Source: Abelmoschus esculentus
Taxonomy: Eukaryota; Streptophyta; Magnoliopsida; Malvales; Malvaceae
Length of the DNA: 64,000 nucleotides
Assembly (NCBI GenBank): GCA_035048815.1
Contig: JAUCBN010000043.1
Coordinates: 2,383,501-2,447,500 of the forward strand
Direction of reading: 5' to 3'
Shown here: piece by piece, positions 1 through 13,565 of the stretch
Layout of the letters: every line of letters begins with the position of its first letter
How positions within the stretch are numbered: position 1 is the stretch's first letter
Made by a program: the position numbers and the translations under genes
Notes under the pieces: model-generated
Databases searched by the model: none
The model's input: only the letters and a program-made list of their open reading frames with translations
What the model was told of the DNA's origin: nothing

Positions 1-3000
1 CAAGGGATACCCAGATGCTAAATTTAAACCTGAAGGTATAATTACATAAATCGTTTAGCTTGTATTTTGCAACGTCTCTAGCAACCATCTTGCAATTATT
101 TCATTGGATGTGTAAAGTGTTCTCAGTTGAGAACTTCGAAACATGAGAGATTGTTTCAAGGTTACTTGTATTAAAAAAATACTGATACGTGGGTTGGAAC
201 AAAAATGATGAATCAGGTTTCTAACTTGAATCTGTTTGTCTTTGGGTTAAGGGCTAGTTGAGTTTTGGTATGAGGTAGGAGATAATTACTCTCTGTGGAC
301 TATATTTGTGTGTCCAATGGGTTTGTTGTCTAGTTTTTGTAATCAAGATTTTGGCCTCATTAAATTCCAGCTTTTCTGTAGTTTGAAATTCATCTCACTG
401 CATTGTGTTCTGTCGATACAACACAGTACTCTCCTTTCTTGATTCGTATTTACTTTACTATGAGAAATGATCTCTGATCATTTATATTATTGCAGCTGTG
501 GAGAGTAGGGGTTTTTACAGAAGGGATGAAGAGATGCCCACAGATACGGAATCAAGTATACAAGTGGCTAACTCTGTTAATCCTGGCTCCATGTGGAGAG
601 CCTCTTCGTTTGGGGAACAATCACCTGCTCTCAAACAGGACTGGAAGGAGATCCCAAATGATGTCAGGTCAAGAACCCCCGACATGAGCTTCTCACAACA
701 ACGTAAAGATGTGATTAACCAACGAGAAAGTAATGTGATGAATTCATCCTTTTCTAGAGATGAAGCACATTGGCATTCTGGTGAGGATCCTATCCTTAGG
801 AGGCAACCATCTGGAGTTTTGGAGAGGGAACCTGAGCCTAGGAAGCTGCCTGCTCCGGAGGACCTAGTCCTTCATTACAAAGACCCTCAAGGTGAAATTC
901 AAGGCCCCTTTTCAGGGATTGATATCATAGGCTGGTTTGAGGCAGGATATTTTGGGATAGATTTGGAAGTTCGTCTAGCAAGTGCTCCGAAGGACTCACC
1001 GTTTTCCTTGCTTGGTGATGTAATGCCCCACTTACGAGCTAAAGCACGACCACCACCTGGATTTGGTGTGCCAAAACCTGAAGAACTATCAGATATTTCA
1101 AGCAGACCAAATTTTAGTAGCGTTGGGAAAGTTCATACCGGTGCAAGTGATAGTAATGTAATTAGAAATGAGCCAAGGCTTGCTACAGAAGCTGAAAATA
1201 GGTTTTTGGAGTCGCTCATGTCTGGTGGCATGAACAATCCATCCCAAGGTTCAGTTTTTACATGCAGATAAATTCTTTTTATTTATTTATAGTATATAAT
1301 TTTTGTTTGCTGAACTCTGAAGGTAGAGTATTCTAGGTTTCTAATTTATAAAGTTCTTTGCAGTTCAATCAAATTTTCTAATGGTGTTTTCAAACTGCCT
1401 ATCTAATGTCTTGTATGGTTTTGCTTTAGGTCTACAAGGGTATCTTCCAAATAATCCTAGCAGCATTCCCGCATCTGGATTAGAAAATGGGAATGATTTC
1501 TATCTCTTGGGCAAGAGAATGACTCTTGAAAGGCAGAGGTCATTACCCAAACCCTACCCTAATTGGCCGGGGAGTAATGCTGCATCTTTGGTTTCAAAGC
1601 CAGATATTATCTCTATGTCTCCTGCAGCTCAAGCAAAACACCTCACATCATTGACTGACGACAGTCTTCAGCCACCTCTTCAACAAGCTGCTGATTTGAT
1701 GTCTATCCTCCAAGGATTACCTGACCGGTCTGCTCCTGCTGTAAATAGCGTTGGGGGTTGGTCAAATTTTCCATCACAAGGTGCATTGGACCCTCTTCAA
1801 GATAAGAGTGAGTTACATCAGGCTCAAAATTTTCCTACCCAGGCACCCTTTGGGATCCAGCAACAGAGGCTGCAAACACCTACCCCACCTTCCCTGACTA
1901 GTTTGCTTGGTCAACCTATGGATAATCCATCTGGCATTTTAAAACCTGAAAACGTTATCTCCTCCACTTTATCTCAAGACTCCCAACTGCTAAATATGTT
2001 GCAGCAGCAGTATTTAATGCTGCAGCTACAACCCCAGACGCCAGTACAACAAACACAACTGATGTTGCTGCTTGAAAAGATCATGTTGCTCAAGCAGCAA
2101 CAGAGACTGGAGGAACAGCAAAAGTTGCTACGGCAACCACAGTTGCTCTCACAGGTTTTTCAAGAACATCAATCCCAGCAGCATTTTGGTGAACCCTCTT
2201 ATGGACACCTACAGACTACAATACCACCAGGAAATTCATCCATGGATCCCAGTCGACGTCAGCCATCATCACAAGATATTCTTCAGATTGGTTCTCAGAT
2301 CCCAGGCACCCAAGATGAGCATGCCTTTAACTTAATGAATCCGCCACCACAACTTTCCAGGGATACAAGTTATGCTGTTAGTTCTGGATCCCCGCCAGTG
2401 CTTCTACCACATGAGATGGTCAGTAGTATCAATTTCGAGAAGAGCTTGGGGACTAATGCGCCAGAACTGGTAAATGACATCCAACAGTCTTTGCCAGTGA
2501 CAACAATTGTTGAAAACTCACCCTCATTGGAAGTGAACTCTTCCTCCCATGAGGTTTCTCTTGTACAGGAGCCTCTCCCTGCTTCTGATTCCCATGCTCT
2601 TACCATGGAGCAGCCACGGCACCCTGCTCAGAAGATTGATGGAAATGTACGAGCTGAACCCCTTGTGAATGATGCAAGTTGTGGAACCTTGGAGCACCAT
2701 GATACTGCTAGAACCTGTAAAACTGATTCACCTAATGAGGATGTTCAATCTACTGCTGCTATCGATGAACTGAGAGTTCAAAGAGAGAAAAGCAGTGATC
2801 AGCCTTCTGTGGTGAGAGAAACTAAGAATGTTGAAGCTCATGAGGTAAGAAAAAATTCTGAAAAGAAGTCTAGAAAGCAAAAATCTAGTAAATCACAATC
2901 TTCTGACCTTGCAAAGGGACATGCAAAGGCTTCCTCTTCAGTGCAATTGAAACCATCTGAAACTGAAGTGCCAGTTGGTGAAACTAACATTGCTGGTCAT

Positions 3001-5575
3001 AACATTGATGTTATGCCTCCTGGGAAGAAAGAACAGACCGAATCCAGTATTGCCCCCATTGATTCTCACTATGCTGTAAGCTCTTCATCTGCTAACAATG
3101 TCGTGGTTGACGATGAAACCAAAGAACACAAAGGTGAGTCCCAACTTTCTGGTTCTTACCCGGTACAGAACCCAAGTGCACAACCTGCAGTATGTGCTTG
3201 GAAACCTGCTCCTGGTTTCAAGCCAAAGTCATTGTTGGAAATCCAACTGGAAGAACAGAAGAAGGCTCAAACAGAGACGGCTGTATCTGAGGTTATTTCT
3301 TCTGTGAATTCTTTGAATTTGTCAACTCCATGGGCTGGGGTTGTGTCTAGTTTAGAATCCAAAGTTTCTAGAGAAACTCAAAGAGATGCAGATTTAGCTG
3401 ATTCAGTTATTGTGAAACCCGAAAGTTCTTTAAATCCGATGAGTAAAAAGAGCCCAAAGAGCCCATTACATGACCTGCTGGCAGAAGAAGTTTTGGCAAA
3501 ATCTAGGGAAAGAGATGATGTTCCTGGCACTTTTTTTACATCTTCTGCCAATGTTACTACTACAAGTGTGGAACCTATTGATGATGACAATTTTATTGAG
3601 GCTAAAGAAACTAAAAAGAGCCGAAAAAAGTCCAAAGCAAAGGGCACGGCAGCAAAAGTTTCTGTTCCTGTTAGTACTGCTGATGTGCATCTTTTTAGTG
3701 CTAGTACTGTCGAGAAAGGAAAAGGTTCTCGTCCTGCACAGCTGGAGAAAGAAGTATTGCCTTCAATTCGCTCAGGTCCTTCTTTGGGAGATTTTGTTCC
3801 TTGGAAAGAAGAGCAAGTAAACCCTTCGCTCACTGCAGCTTGGTCTGCTGATTCTAAGAAACTTCCTAAACCCACTTCATTAAGGGACATACAAAAAGAG
3901 CAGAAGATGAATTTCTCTACCCAGCTCACGAGTCCAATAACAACTCATAAATCCCAACCAAATCAGTCTACCCCTGTTGGTGTTTCATTGTGGTCCATCA
4001 CTGCATCTCCACCGTCAAAGACTGCATCTCCGATCCGGATTAATTCTCACACATCTCAGTCAAAACATAAAGGAGATGATGACCTATTCTGGGGTCCAAT
4101 TGATCAGACAAAACAAGAAACAAAGCAGTATGTTTTCTTCCCCTTCCCACCCTCCCCCTTTTTGCATAAAAGAAAAGAAAACACACGCACACCCTCAAGC
4201 AATGATTTTCTTTTCTCTTGTGAAGTATTTTCCTGCTTCACTAGACTGAAGGAGTTGAGAAAGTTTGGTTCTTGTTATTTCAACTGGCATTCTAGCCTGC
4301 TCTAGAACACATTGTTTTCCAGTACAGCTATGTACTGCAGCTGGAGGGTGATTGTCTTCTGGCAAAAGGAAAATTTAGATTTCGATTTGAACTTAACAAT
4401 ATTTATCTTAGTATGGGAATTATTTTTACCATCTTTTATCTATCAAAAACCAGACTATATTAAATCATACCTTCATGCCAATAGAAAGAAGCAAAAAAGG
4501 TTATCCTTGCTGACTTAATATTTAATAAGATCCATCAATGATCACTAAATGCATGTATGAACTCTTTTTTGTGGGTAAACAGAGGTGATTTCCCAGTTTT
4601 AGCAAATGTGGGCAGCTGGGGAGCCAAAAGCACTCCTACTAAAGGAAATGCAAGTGGATCATTAAGTCGACAAAAGTCGGTAGGTGGCAGGCCTACTGAG
4701 CGCACTTTATCATCCTCTCCTGCCTCCGTGCAGTCTTCCCTTAAAGGGAAAAGAGATTTGTTGACCAAACATTCTGGTTAGTCATTGTAATAATATGAAT
4801 AATGGTCTTCATATAAATTTTTGTTTTGGACTACCTCATAAAAATCAGACATCACGATGCATTTAACTTTCATGCAGAGGCCATGGATTTCAGAGATTGG
4901 TGCGAGAGCGAGTGTGTTAGGATGATTGGGACAAAAGGTATTTTATTTTGATACATGGTTTCAAAACTATGCCTATTTTGTGTAGAGGAAATGTCTGTAT
5001 ATCCTGTTTCCATTGGAATGGCACCAATAACATATATTTGATTTGAGCTTTTCTTTTCAATCCTTAGATGACGTCCTTATAATATCATTGCTTGTCCCAA
5101 CTCTCTGAAGCTATAATTTTATATTTGCTTAGATATGAAGTTGTTCCATGCTTATTGACTTTTTGCATATTAATCTGATAACTTTTCTTTTATTCTTTTG
5201 CTAGATACAAGTTTCTTGGAATTTTGTTTGAAGCAGTCTAGATCCGAGGCTGAGATATTTCTTGTAGAGAACCTTGGATCATTTGATCCGAATCACGAGT
5301 TCATTGAAAAATTCCTCAACTATAAGGAATTGCTATCAGCTGATGTGCTTGACATTGCTTTTCAAAGGCAAAATGATGGAAAGTTTACAGAATCGGGAAC
5401 CATGAATATGAATTCCAGCGATACAAACATTGTGGATTTTGACCAAGATGGTTCTTCGAAGGTAGGAGGGAAGAAGAAGGGTAAGAAAGGAAAGAAGATG
5501 AGTTCGGCTGTGTTGGGATTCAACGTGGTCAGCAACCGGATTATGATGGGTGAGATTCAGACAGTAGAAGATTGA
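1..5575 (+). CDS. GYF-domain protein, EXA1/PSIG1-like, 5' end outside window
   Basis: Partial gene. Exons I can join in frame are 1-35, 496-1248, 1430-4127, 4583-4776, 4878-4937 and 5205-5575 (stop), giving about 1,370 visible residues. All introns are GT-AG and the reading phase is consistent across them. A GYF domain is encoded at about 865-1060: it starts LVLHYKDPQGEIQGPF, contains the GWFEAGYF core and is followed by RPPPGFG. GYF domains bind proline-rich partners. Downstream lies a Gln-rich segment (about 1990-2170), a long low-complexity Ser/Lys-rich region, and a conserved C-terminal block with DFRDWC and FLEFCLKQ. In plants this architecture is the EXA1/PSIG1 family, linked to translational control and to immunity and potexvirus susceptibility; that role is family knowledge. 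The small helical C-terminal block and Lys-rich tail KKKGKKGKK resemble GIGYF proteins. The start codon is upstream of the window. Confidence 0.85.
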
Positions 5576-6673
5576 TAAAACCATGAGTCCTTTCATGATT
5601 TTTGAGATTTTGGGGTTCCTTTAGTTGTAAATACATGTGGCTTTACCGTCTGTAAATGTCCATCTAGGGCCTAGGGTTTCTTGTCTTGTCTTTTAACCTT
5701 GTAGTTGTAGAGCAGGAGCCAGGAGCAATTGAATCCGCTCAAACGTTTTTTGGAGTCATGTCAATTGCGGTAAAAGTTATTTATTTTCATGGGAGGTTTA
5801 TTTATTTTTAAGTATCAATTTTGATCACAAAGACAGGGTTATATCATAATTCATACATTCATTAGCATTAGCATTAACATTATTTGGCCTAGATTGTTCA
5901 ATAGCCAATGGTAGTTAAAATAAAAAAACTGTGGGATTTTGGACCATAGGGTTTTTGAAAAAGAGGAACGACGGTATCAAAAAAGAGGGGTATTAAGTTT
6001 TGATAAAGATGTTAATCTCGAAATTCATTGAAAATTTTTAAAAACACTATTAAGGATGAGTTATAATTGTTAAAACGTTACAATTATTTTTTAAATATGA
6101 CAATTGATTATAGAATCTTATTGTTTCGGTAGAACTAGTGAGGTTTTCGATAGGCACAATAGAAATGTTTGCATAGGGCCCTCTAGAAACAACATTTGAT
6201 TCTAAGGGCTACAATTCTATAACTAGTGGAGGTCATAAACAATTACTTTTAAAGACCATATTTTAATAAATTGCACAGAGCCCCAAAATCTTTGAACCGT
6301 CTTTGTAAAAAAAAATTAATGTTTAATGACTAAAATGAAATTTTTTAAAAGTTTAATGATCCCCGATGAAGTTTACCGATTAAAAAGAAAAGAAAGAAGA
6401 AGCGAATCGGCTTTTGTACAGTCCCCTGCCAAAAGGTCCAAAATTAACAAATTTAAGCGGTTCAATATCGGTTTACACGGATCAAAATATTAAAAAAAAC
6501 AAACAATTGGCGCCTTAATTCATTTTACCTCCAATTTTCAAAATCTCACTAACTACATTAGACTAGATCTTCAATTCTCTAATATTATCGGCACTTTTAC
6601 ACCATTCAAAGCCAAAACCAAAACCAAATATTCTCTTCTCAGCCACCGTTCAAGAAAACTAAGGGCAGCCGAC
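5576..6673. other. Intergenic spacer between GYF gene and claspin-like gene
   Basis: AT-rich spacer of about 1.1 kb. It holds the probable 3' UTR of the GYF gene (to about 5750), a repeat copy at about 5970-6304, and the leader of the next gene, which ends in a CT-rich and AC-rich stretch before the ATG at 6674. No open frame here has codon structure that I trust. Confidence 0.6.
5970..6304 (-). mobile_element. Non-autonomous hAT-like element, copy A (decayed)
   Basis: The reverse complement of this interval aligns over nearly its full length with 53950-54318, for example around GAACCG, TAAATTGCACAG and AGGGCTACAATT. The right end reads GAACCGTCTTTG where copy B has GAACCGACCCTG. The left edge is less sure (about 5970). 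No target-site duplication is visible around this copy, which suggests age. It has no coding capacity. Confidence 0.6.
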
Positions 6674-9600
6674 ATGGATACCGACGAGGATGTAGTACTA
6701 GTTTCTCCTTCCGACGAGACGTATTCTCCTATTCGAGAAAGGAAGTTTAAACGATTGAAGAAGTTGAAATCCATTTCGGAGAGTCCATCACTATTTGAAG
6801 ACCAAGATTTCGATACATCAGATGCCCAAGTTGTTGAAGAGACGAAATCGGGTTCTGGGTCCGGATATGGGTCTTTTGACGAGGATAATGATTTGAGTTC
6901 CGGCTTTGATGAGTTGGCCGTTGAGGGAAATGAGTCGGTTCCAGTTGCTAAAAGGACTTTGGATTTTGATTCAATGGCCGAGGAAGTTGACGGATTTGGT
7001 GAAGGTGAGAGTCAAGAGAAAGGAATTAGGGATTTCGATCTGGAGGAGTCGGAAATGAAAAGGCCTACTTTCGAAGAAATGGAGAGTAAAAGAACGAAAA
7101 AGAAAATGAGAGTGAAGGGTGTTAGCGATGGGGAGATGCCCTTCTTACCTGAAAGAACAGCAAAGGTGCCCAAAATTATTTTTCTTGTTTTTAGACCAAA
7201 TTCCCAGTATAGCATAAAATTATTTGTGAAATTATTTCTGATTGTTCTTTGTCTGCAATACCATTGCTTATTATTAATAATTTTACAGGAAAGAAGAGAA
7301 CATCTAGCCCAACTTCGGGCTGAATCTCAGAGACTGCTCCGAGGTATTATGAACAATCATGGTTTATGTCAACTTAAGTTCATAACTTCTTTTAAATGAT
7401 TTGACTGATAACTATTTAACTCTAGAATCATATGTTTTTAGAAACTAGAGATGCTGCATTTAAACCAGCACCGATTGTTCAAAAGCCCATATCATCAATT
7501 CTCGAGAAGATTCGGCGAAGGAAGCTCGAGGTTGCAAAAAAGTGAGCATTTTAACATTTGTAGTTTTCCTCTATTTTGAGTAAGGCTTGGTATTTTGAAG
7601 GTCCTATAAATTGTTACATGTTCTGTCAATTTATAGATGGTTATGTTAAGAAGTTGAATTTTTCCAGGACATATTTTGATGTTGATGATCATGATGGTAA
7701 TTCAAGCAAGGATACGGTGAGGACTGAATTTAAAGATGTCCCTGAGGAAGAAAGAGGAAATGACAGGGTGGTAGTAATGGAAGTTGAAACCGAGGAGAGA
7801 ATTGTAAAGCATGGGATTTCAGATACATTGTGTTCTGATGAAATAAAGAATGCTGAGAATGTTTCAAGTCATGAAAATCTTTCGCCACAGGTTGTGAGTG
7901 ATTCATATTGCATTTTAACAGTGAATCTGATTAGTGTATGCTTGTGAACTTCATAGTTTTTATGATTTTGATTTTGGAAACATATTTTGAGTAGATAGTA
8001 CATTTCATTTACATGTGATTTATCAGTCTGATATCTTCATATCAGATGAGTTTTTGCATCGTGCTCAGGTAGACTTGTATGTGTCTGATGGTAGCACTTG
8101 TTTCATTACAGGCTGCTGGTAGTGGTGAGGAACCTGAACCTTCATTTCGAGCTCCTGTAAATGATACTCAGGTTCATTTTCTTCCTCTCACATTTTCTTG
8201 GCTGAAATACTACATTTGGAATCTGATTGGTTGACTATTTGCACATTCTAGGATCTATTTTCTGATTCTCAAACAAGTGACTCCAAAGATAAGCTTGCAG
8301 ATGAGACCCCAAGTAGCCCTTTAGAAGAAGTTCTGGCACCATCCCTTCTTGCTATGAACTTAAAGCTTGACTCTGCTCCTGTAGATGACACGTGAGCCTT
8401 ATAACTTTTTCTATTAGTATTTGTTTTGAGAATGATGTCATTTACTTTGAGTGGGCTTATAAGATTGCATCTTATACTTGTGAGTCTGTGACTTTGGGAG
8501 TAGGGATGTAATCAGGATTGAACATTGGGAGGGGTCAAAGTACATAACTTTAAATTTACAATGGCTGGTTAAGTATTTAAACTCAATATTTGAGAGGGGG
8601 AAGGGTTAATTTGTCTAATACCTAGATTGACATTGTACCAAAACATTTGGGATGGGGGGAGAAGCCCCTCCCAAGCATGCTTTAGTTCTGTACCTGCTTG
8701 TGACTTGTGAGAACTTGATCTATCAAGGTTTAACCAGTGGAGAATGCCTGACGTTTTATTAAAGTTTGTTTTAGGTTTATCATGAGAGCTAGCATGGAAT
8801 TGGAATGGATTTATGATATGTGAAAGCAACTTATTTTGATTATATATTGTAAAAATTAAATCAACCACTGCCCTTCATAAATTATGTTTGATCTGATATG
8901 CACGTTTACCACTTTCTTTCTTGTAGTTCATCTGATTATGAGGACAATGACAAGGAAAACATTCGTCCGCAACCACATGAGTCTGTTGATTTGTCTCCAA
9001 CAACTAATGGAGACCCTGTTAAAGCATTTGTTGATGAAGAAGCTGAAGAAGAAGATGACAGTGACCATGACTTAAATCGCTTCCAAGATGATGACAATGA
9101 AGAGGATGAAGATGCTGAAGATATAGAAGAACTTAGGGATATGATAGCAACTGGGTATGAAGAAAAGCAAAGTGATATTGATAGGCGAATGGAACTCCAT
9201 CAGCAGCTGCTTGACCAACAGGATGCTGCTAAAACAGCACACCTATTGCGGAAATGGGGTCCAAAGCAGAGAGAAGCAGCCTTGCTTGATGATGAAGGAT
9301 CCAAGGAAGATGAAACGGATGAAGATGAAGAGGAATTTTCTGAAAATGAAGAAGATTTAGGTCCAGTAAACATGCGCATGCATATAAAAAAGATAAAGGA
9401 AATGATACCACAAATGTTCACAGATAAGGATGACATGTACATATCGTCTGATGATGAGGAAGCAGAAAAAAAGTTTGCTGAACAATGCCTGTCCGAGAAA
9501 GCTGTGAGTGCATAACCTTTTTCTGGTCCATAAATATGCATCTTTTGTTCCTTCATTGCTTCGATCATGATATAGGAACTGAATTAAGTATAATATAACA

Positions 9601-10489
9601 GAATCAGAAGGCAGAGCTCTTGCCTCCAACAAAGGATGCAAGATCGAAAGAACTCTTTGGTTATATAAAGAAGGTTAACAACATGCCGGAAACCAGAAGA
9701 AAAGCCAAAACATCATGTAAGATTGTCCTTATCTATAAATTTTCTCCCCCCCCCCCCCTGATTGTTTTTCTGCGAGTAGCATTTCCTAATGGTCATTACC
9801 ATTGGCTCTTGATTTTGGCAGCCTTTTCTAACATGCTGTTCATGGGGAAAAAAGGGAATGAGTCCTCAAAGGTAAGCTAAATCTTATAAGAAACTCTTGT
9901 GATTGATTGCATATCAATTCTAAAGGTGACCAAGTTCTACTTTGTCCTTGGGCAGTCATCTTTCATAGGTCGGGTGTCAAATTCTTCTATACCATCATCT
10001 ACCAAGCAAGGATCAGGCATCTTACGTTCATTTATATTTGAACGTGAAGACAGTAATAGCAAAAACACAAACTCAATGAATGAATGTTCTGAAGTGGTAG
10101 GCTTGCTTTTGAACATCTTTATCTGTAGTTCTACTGCCATTTTGTTTCCTCGAATGAAACTGCTAAAATTATTTTGTTTAATTGGCTTCATTTCTTAAAT
10201 CTGAATGCAGATTCAAATGGAGAATCGACCGAAGAAGAATACTGGATCAGCCAAGTTTAGCAATTCACAGATCAAATCAAGCTCTCAACCAAGAAAAGAA
10301 GCGATGGAAACAAGCTCAGGAGCTCAATTACTGGAAATATTGAGGCGGTCCTCTTCACTGCAAACAAGTGAGTGCAGTGGTAGTAAGAGACGTATTGTTG
10401 AGCATACCGAATCCATCTTTGCTGCATTCAAGCTGGAAAAGAAATCAATCGGAACCAAATGGCCGAATGCATCTGTAAGGAATCTCTAG
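6674..10489 (+). CDS. Claspin/Mrc1-like acidic nuclear protein
   Basis: Multi-exon gene starting at the ATG at 6674 (MDTDEDVVLVSPSDE). The first exons are 6674-7165, 7289-7343 and 7442-about 7540. Later exons include ones near 7668-7890, 8250-8393, 8926-9504, 9604-9715 and 10210-10489 (stop). Exon borders between 7.5 and 10.2 kb are approximate. The protein is very acidic. It has runs of Asp/Glu with Ser, a block with EELRDMIATGYEEKQ and LLRKWGPKQREA, then DMYISSDDEEAEKKFAEQ, and a basic tail. A conserved LAPSLLAMNLKLD motif lies upstream of the acidic region. This matches plant proteins annotated with the Mrc1-like domain, which in yeast and animals are replication-fork checkpoint mediators. 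The function in plants is inferred. Acidic low-complexity proteins are easily misassigned, so a different acidic nuclear protein is possible. Confidence 0.6.
8502..8692. mobile_element. Possible decayed hAT-type insertion in a claspin-like intron
   Basis: Inside an intron, TAGGGATGTAATCAG near 8502 faces a loosely complementary CTAAAG-type end near 8680. In between are GGGAGGGGTC and GCCCCTCCCAAG, features common in small plant hAT elements. The ends are diverged and I find no target-site duplication. Confidence 0.3.
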
Positions 10490-10860
10490 GTTATTGAGCA
10501 CTCTATCAAATGCAAAGTCCAATGCCAACTCAGTGAACATATTTGTCTTTCTTTGAAGATTCAATACATTTTTAGCCCTTGGAGTTGTTTTAAGAGTTAC
10601 CATGGTCCAATTATATGTTGCAACGTGTAATAATATAAAATAAATAATATTAAAAGCTTTATTAAAAAATCAAATCAAATACTAAAAACTTATAATATCA
10701 AGTATAATGCAACAAATTTTAGGGGATATAGTACATTTGCCTACATAACATGCAAAATCCAAGTCATAAAAGAGAACCCCAAAATTGAGAAATAGGCATA
10801 AAATCAGAGGAGTTTGGACAGTTCTGTTTTAGGTATATGATCTATGGCTGAAGACGGAAA

Positions 10861-12724
10861 TCAATCAATCATATTCCAAGTTTCTTTGTTCTTGGTAAAG
10901 TGGACTAGATCAGACGGGAACTGCCAAGCCTTTCTTGCAACATCACATGCCAAGATAAAATTGAAAATTAGTGGCATGGCATCCATCAGGCCATAATTAA
11001 TTTGACATTCGATATTCATTACCTGTTGATCCCATTGTTGCAACTCCTCTGTGTCATCTTCAAAATGTATAACTGCTTCCACCTGTTGCAAATCAAAATG
11101 TCTAAATGGCATTGATTCCATTAAAGTGGGAGGTAAACAAAGTAATGAGGCAAGAAACTGAAACCTGATCAATTGATCCCCTCATTCTATCCTCGTAAAT
11201 CATTCTTGATGCTATTTTTTCAGCCTGAAAAGAAATATCAGCCAATTGTCTTCTCTGTTAACTACAATAAATGGAAGTATTTCCTCGGAGAGCAAAAGCC
11301 ACAGGCCAAACAAGTCGATTAAAATGTTGTAATGACAGTTGCTATTATTGCTTAATTGGTCGAAAAGGGTGCCACGAGGAATCATACCTTATGAGGAGGA
11401 ATGCCCAGCAAAGTACCCAACTCATCAAAACTACGACAAAGACAAAAAAAAAAAACGTTAAAAGTTTATGAACTTGACAAAAAAAGTTTGCTTGCACTAA
11501 GAAGATTATGCTCTATCATGGCGCGGTCTAGCACAGTAAAATTGTCGGGAAGCACTGCTTTCTGTTGGGAAACAAAAGGTTCTAGAACAATACAATTTAC
11601 TTCTAATATAAACATGACATCTAGGACAATCTAGCTTATAACCTGATGAGGTTTAAGTTCTTCAGCAAATGCATCAATTTCAGGTTTTCTTAAAATCCTC
11701 TCCAAATAAACCTGCCATTTCCATAAAAATCCCCATCAAATAGACAACATGCAAGGCACTGCGTGCATGGAAGCATGAGATGAGAAATGGAGAGAGAACC
11801 TTTTGTAATATTGGATATATCTTCAACTTGGAGCATCGTTCATCCTGAAACATGTAACAAATCAACAACATGATTAGAATCCCAGTTTCAAACAATAAAA
11901 AGGAATTCTCATATTAATTCCATCATGAGAAGTGTTTACTTTGTAGAGGGTGGCAAGAACACGAGAGCGTTGAGGACCAGCAGCTGCTAAAATTGTACAT
12001 GTTACAGCAGCAGATAGAGCTTGCTCCAGTGCATCCTCATCAATTATTCTGTAGTAAGAGAATGTTGATAACCTTACATGCTATGCAAAGCATGATAATT
12101 TTCAATGTAAACACCATTGTCTAGAATCAAAACTTTTATATAAACAAATATATCCTAGATTACGTACTCATCTCCTATTTGTCGCTTCTCAATTTGAGAT
12201 ATGTCATAGTACCGCAGTGCTGCTTCCAAGAACTTCCTCTTCATATCCAAAATTCTTGCATAACAGACCTGAAAATAAGAAAAAGAATAAAGTAAAGAAA
12301 CAAATGACACCACTTCCAAACTCAAAAATATTACTGCCTAAAATTTGTACCAAACCTTGTACTGTAAAACCAACACTTCATGCTGACTGTTGCTAATCAA
12401 GAATGAAGCTTTATTAATAAAAGCTTCAGCATTAACAGCATCATCATCCTGTAAAATATTCAAGTAATGGTTTCAGTTAAAGTTCAAAACGAATTTCCAG
12501 TGTCAACAAAAAAATAGCCACATTACTCCATGACATTCTAACACATCCAAACTCTCTAAATCATGCTAGCATTCATCAAAAACAATACCAAAAAGAAATT
12601 CAATACCTCAAGATATAGACGAGCAATTTGGACACATTTTGACAATCTGAATGTGTCATCAATAACCCTGAGAGCCAGATCACAAACATATAAGTATCAA
12701 CAACATGAACAAAAGAATACAACC

Positions 12725-12778
<54 letters not shown>

Positions 12779-13565
12779 TTGCAGCAATCATATAAAAATT
12801 AAAGAGAATCTCACTCTCAGACCTCATTCCAGAATCTAAATCAATCCCACTTAGCATTTGCGCTGCTTTTGACCACTGCTGCTCGGATTCATACAACTCA
12901 GCAAGTTTTTCTCTGATAATCAATACCTGTACATCTCATCCAAAACAAACAAGTTTTGCTTAGAAAGTAAACATGAGGCAGGACAACCAGATTCAAGGGA
13001 AAATAAAACAATTTGGGAGATATGTAATTGATGAAACGATGAGCGTTCTCAACCAAAAGATTCTCGAAAACGGAAAGTATAGAACAATGTAGTATCTAAA
13101 GGTTAAAAAGTAGTATTTCCAAGTTCCAAATTCAATAGTTTCCCGTATCTTTCAGTAAAGTGGTAGCAATCAAATGTACGAACCTGTTCTTCGAAAGAAA
13201 CGACACGAGGCTGAATCTGAGCAAGTGTGTAATGGGCAATTTCCTTTTGAGCATCGGGTTCCAATCTCTCCAATTCTTGCGCAAAAGTTTGTAAAAGTTG
13301 TCTCGATACCACCAGTGGAACATCGTCCGATAACACTGAAGCAAATAGTAATCACCAATACAAATCATTAAATCTAGGAAGAGAATCTCTCCTCACTAAA
13401 TAACCTAACAAATCAAGCAAGAGCGAGGTAATTACTATGATCAATGAATTTCTTGGCTTGAACGTTGTCGTTTGATGAGAAAACAGTTGATAAAATGTGT
13501 TTGTATTGCTCGATTTTCTGCCTCTGATCTACGATCGCCAAGGCGTTTGCTAATGCACTCTCCAT
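10861..13565 (-). CDS. CSN4: COP9 signalosome complex subunit 4 (CSN4)
   Basis: CSN4 is a PCI-domain subunit of the COP9 signalosome, which removes NEDD8 from cullins in the nucleus and represses photomorphogenesis. The start ATG is at 13565 (MESALANALAIVDQRQKIEQ). Exons 13565-13436 and 13335-13184 join in frame to give IDHMLSDDVPLVVSRQLLQ, and the third (about 12927-12823) encodes LAELYESEQQWSKAAQMLSG. Further exons down to 11025 carry the helical repeats and PCI region, including DERCSKLKIYPILQKV, KIASRMIYEDRMRGS and VEAVIHFEDDTEELQQWDQQ. Those phrases are near-diagnostic. The C-terminus is odd. After WDQQ the open frame runs to a stop at 10861 with an unfamiliar sequence, while the expected ending KGLAVPV-stop is readable in a different frame at 10910-10933. 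An 89-nt GT-AG intron (11022-10934) would join WDQQ straight to KGLAVPV but skips about 17 conserved residues. See findings. Confidence 0.9.
12729..12770. repeat. Compound (TA)n(TG)n microsatellite in a CSN4 intron
   Basis: About ten TA units followed by about eleven TG units sit within a CSN4 intron. This is an ordinary compound dinucleotide repeat and probably length-polymorphic. Confidence 0.9.

Noticed and set aside
3378..3929. Minus-strand open frame of 183 codons within the GYF gene
   Set aside because: It is antisense to the long GYF exon; Ser-rich composition mirrors the real frame.
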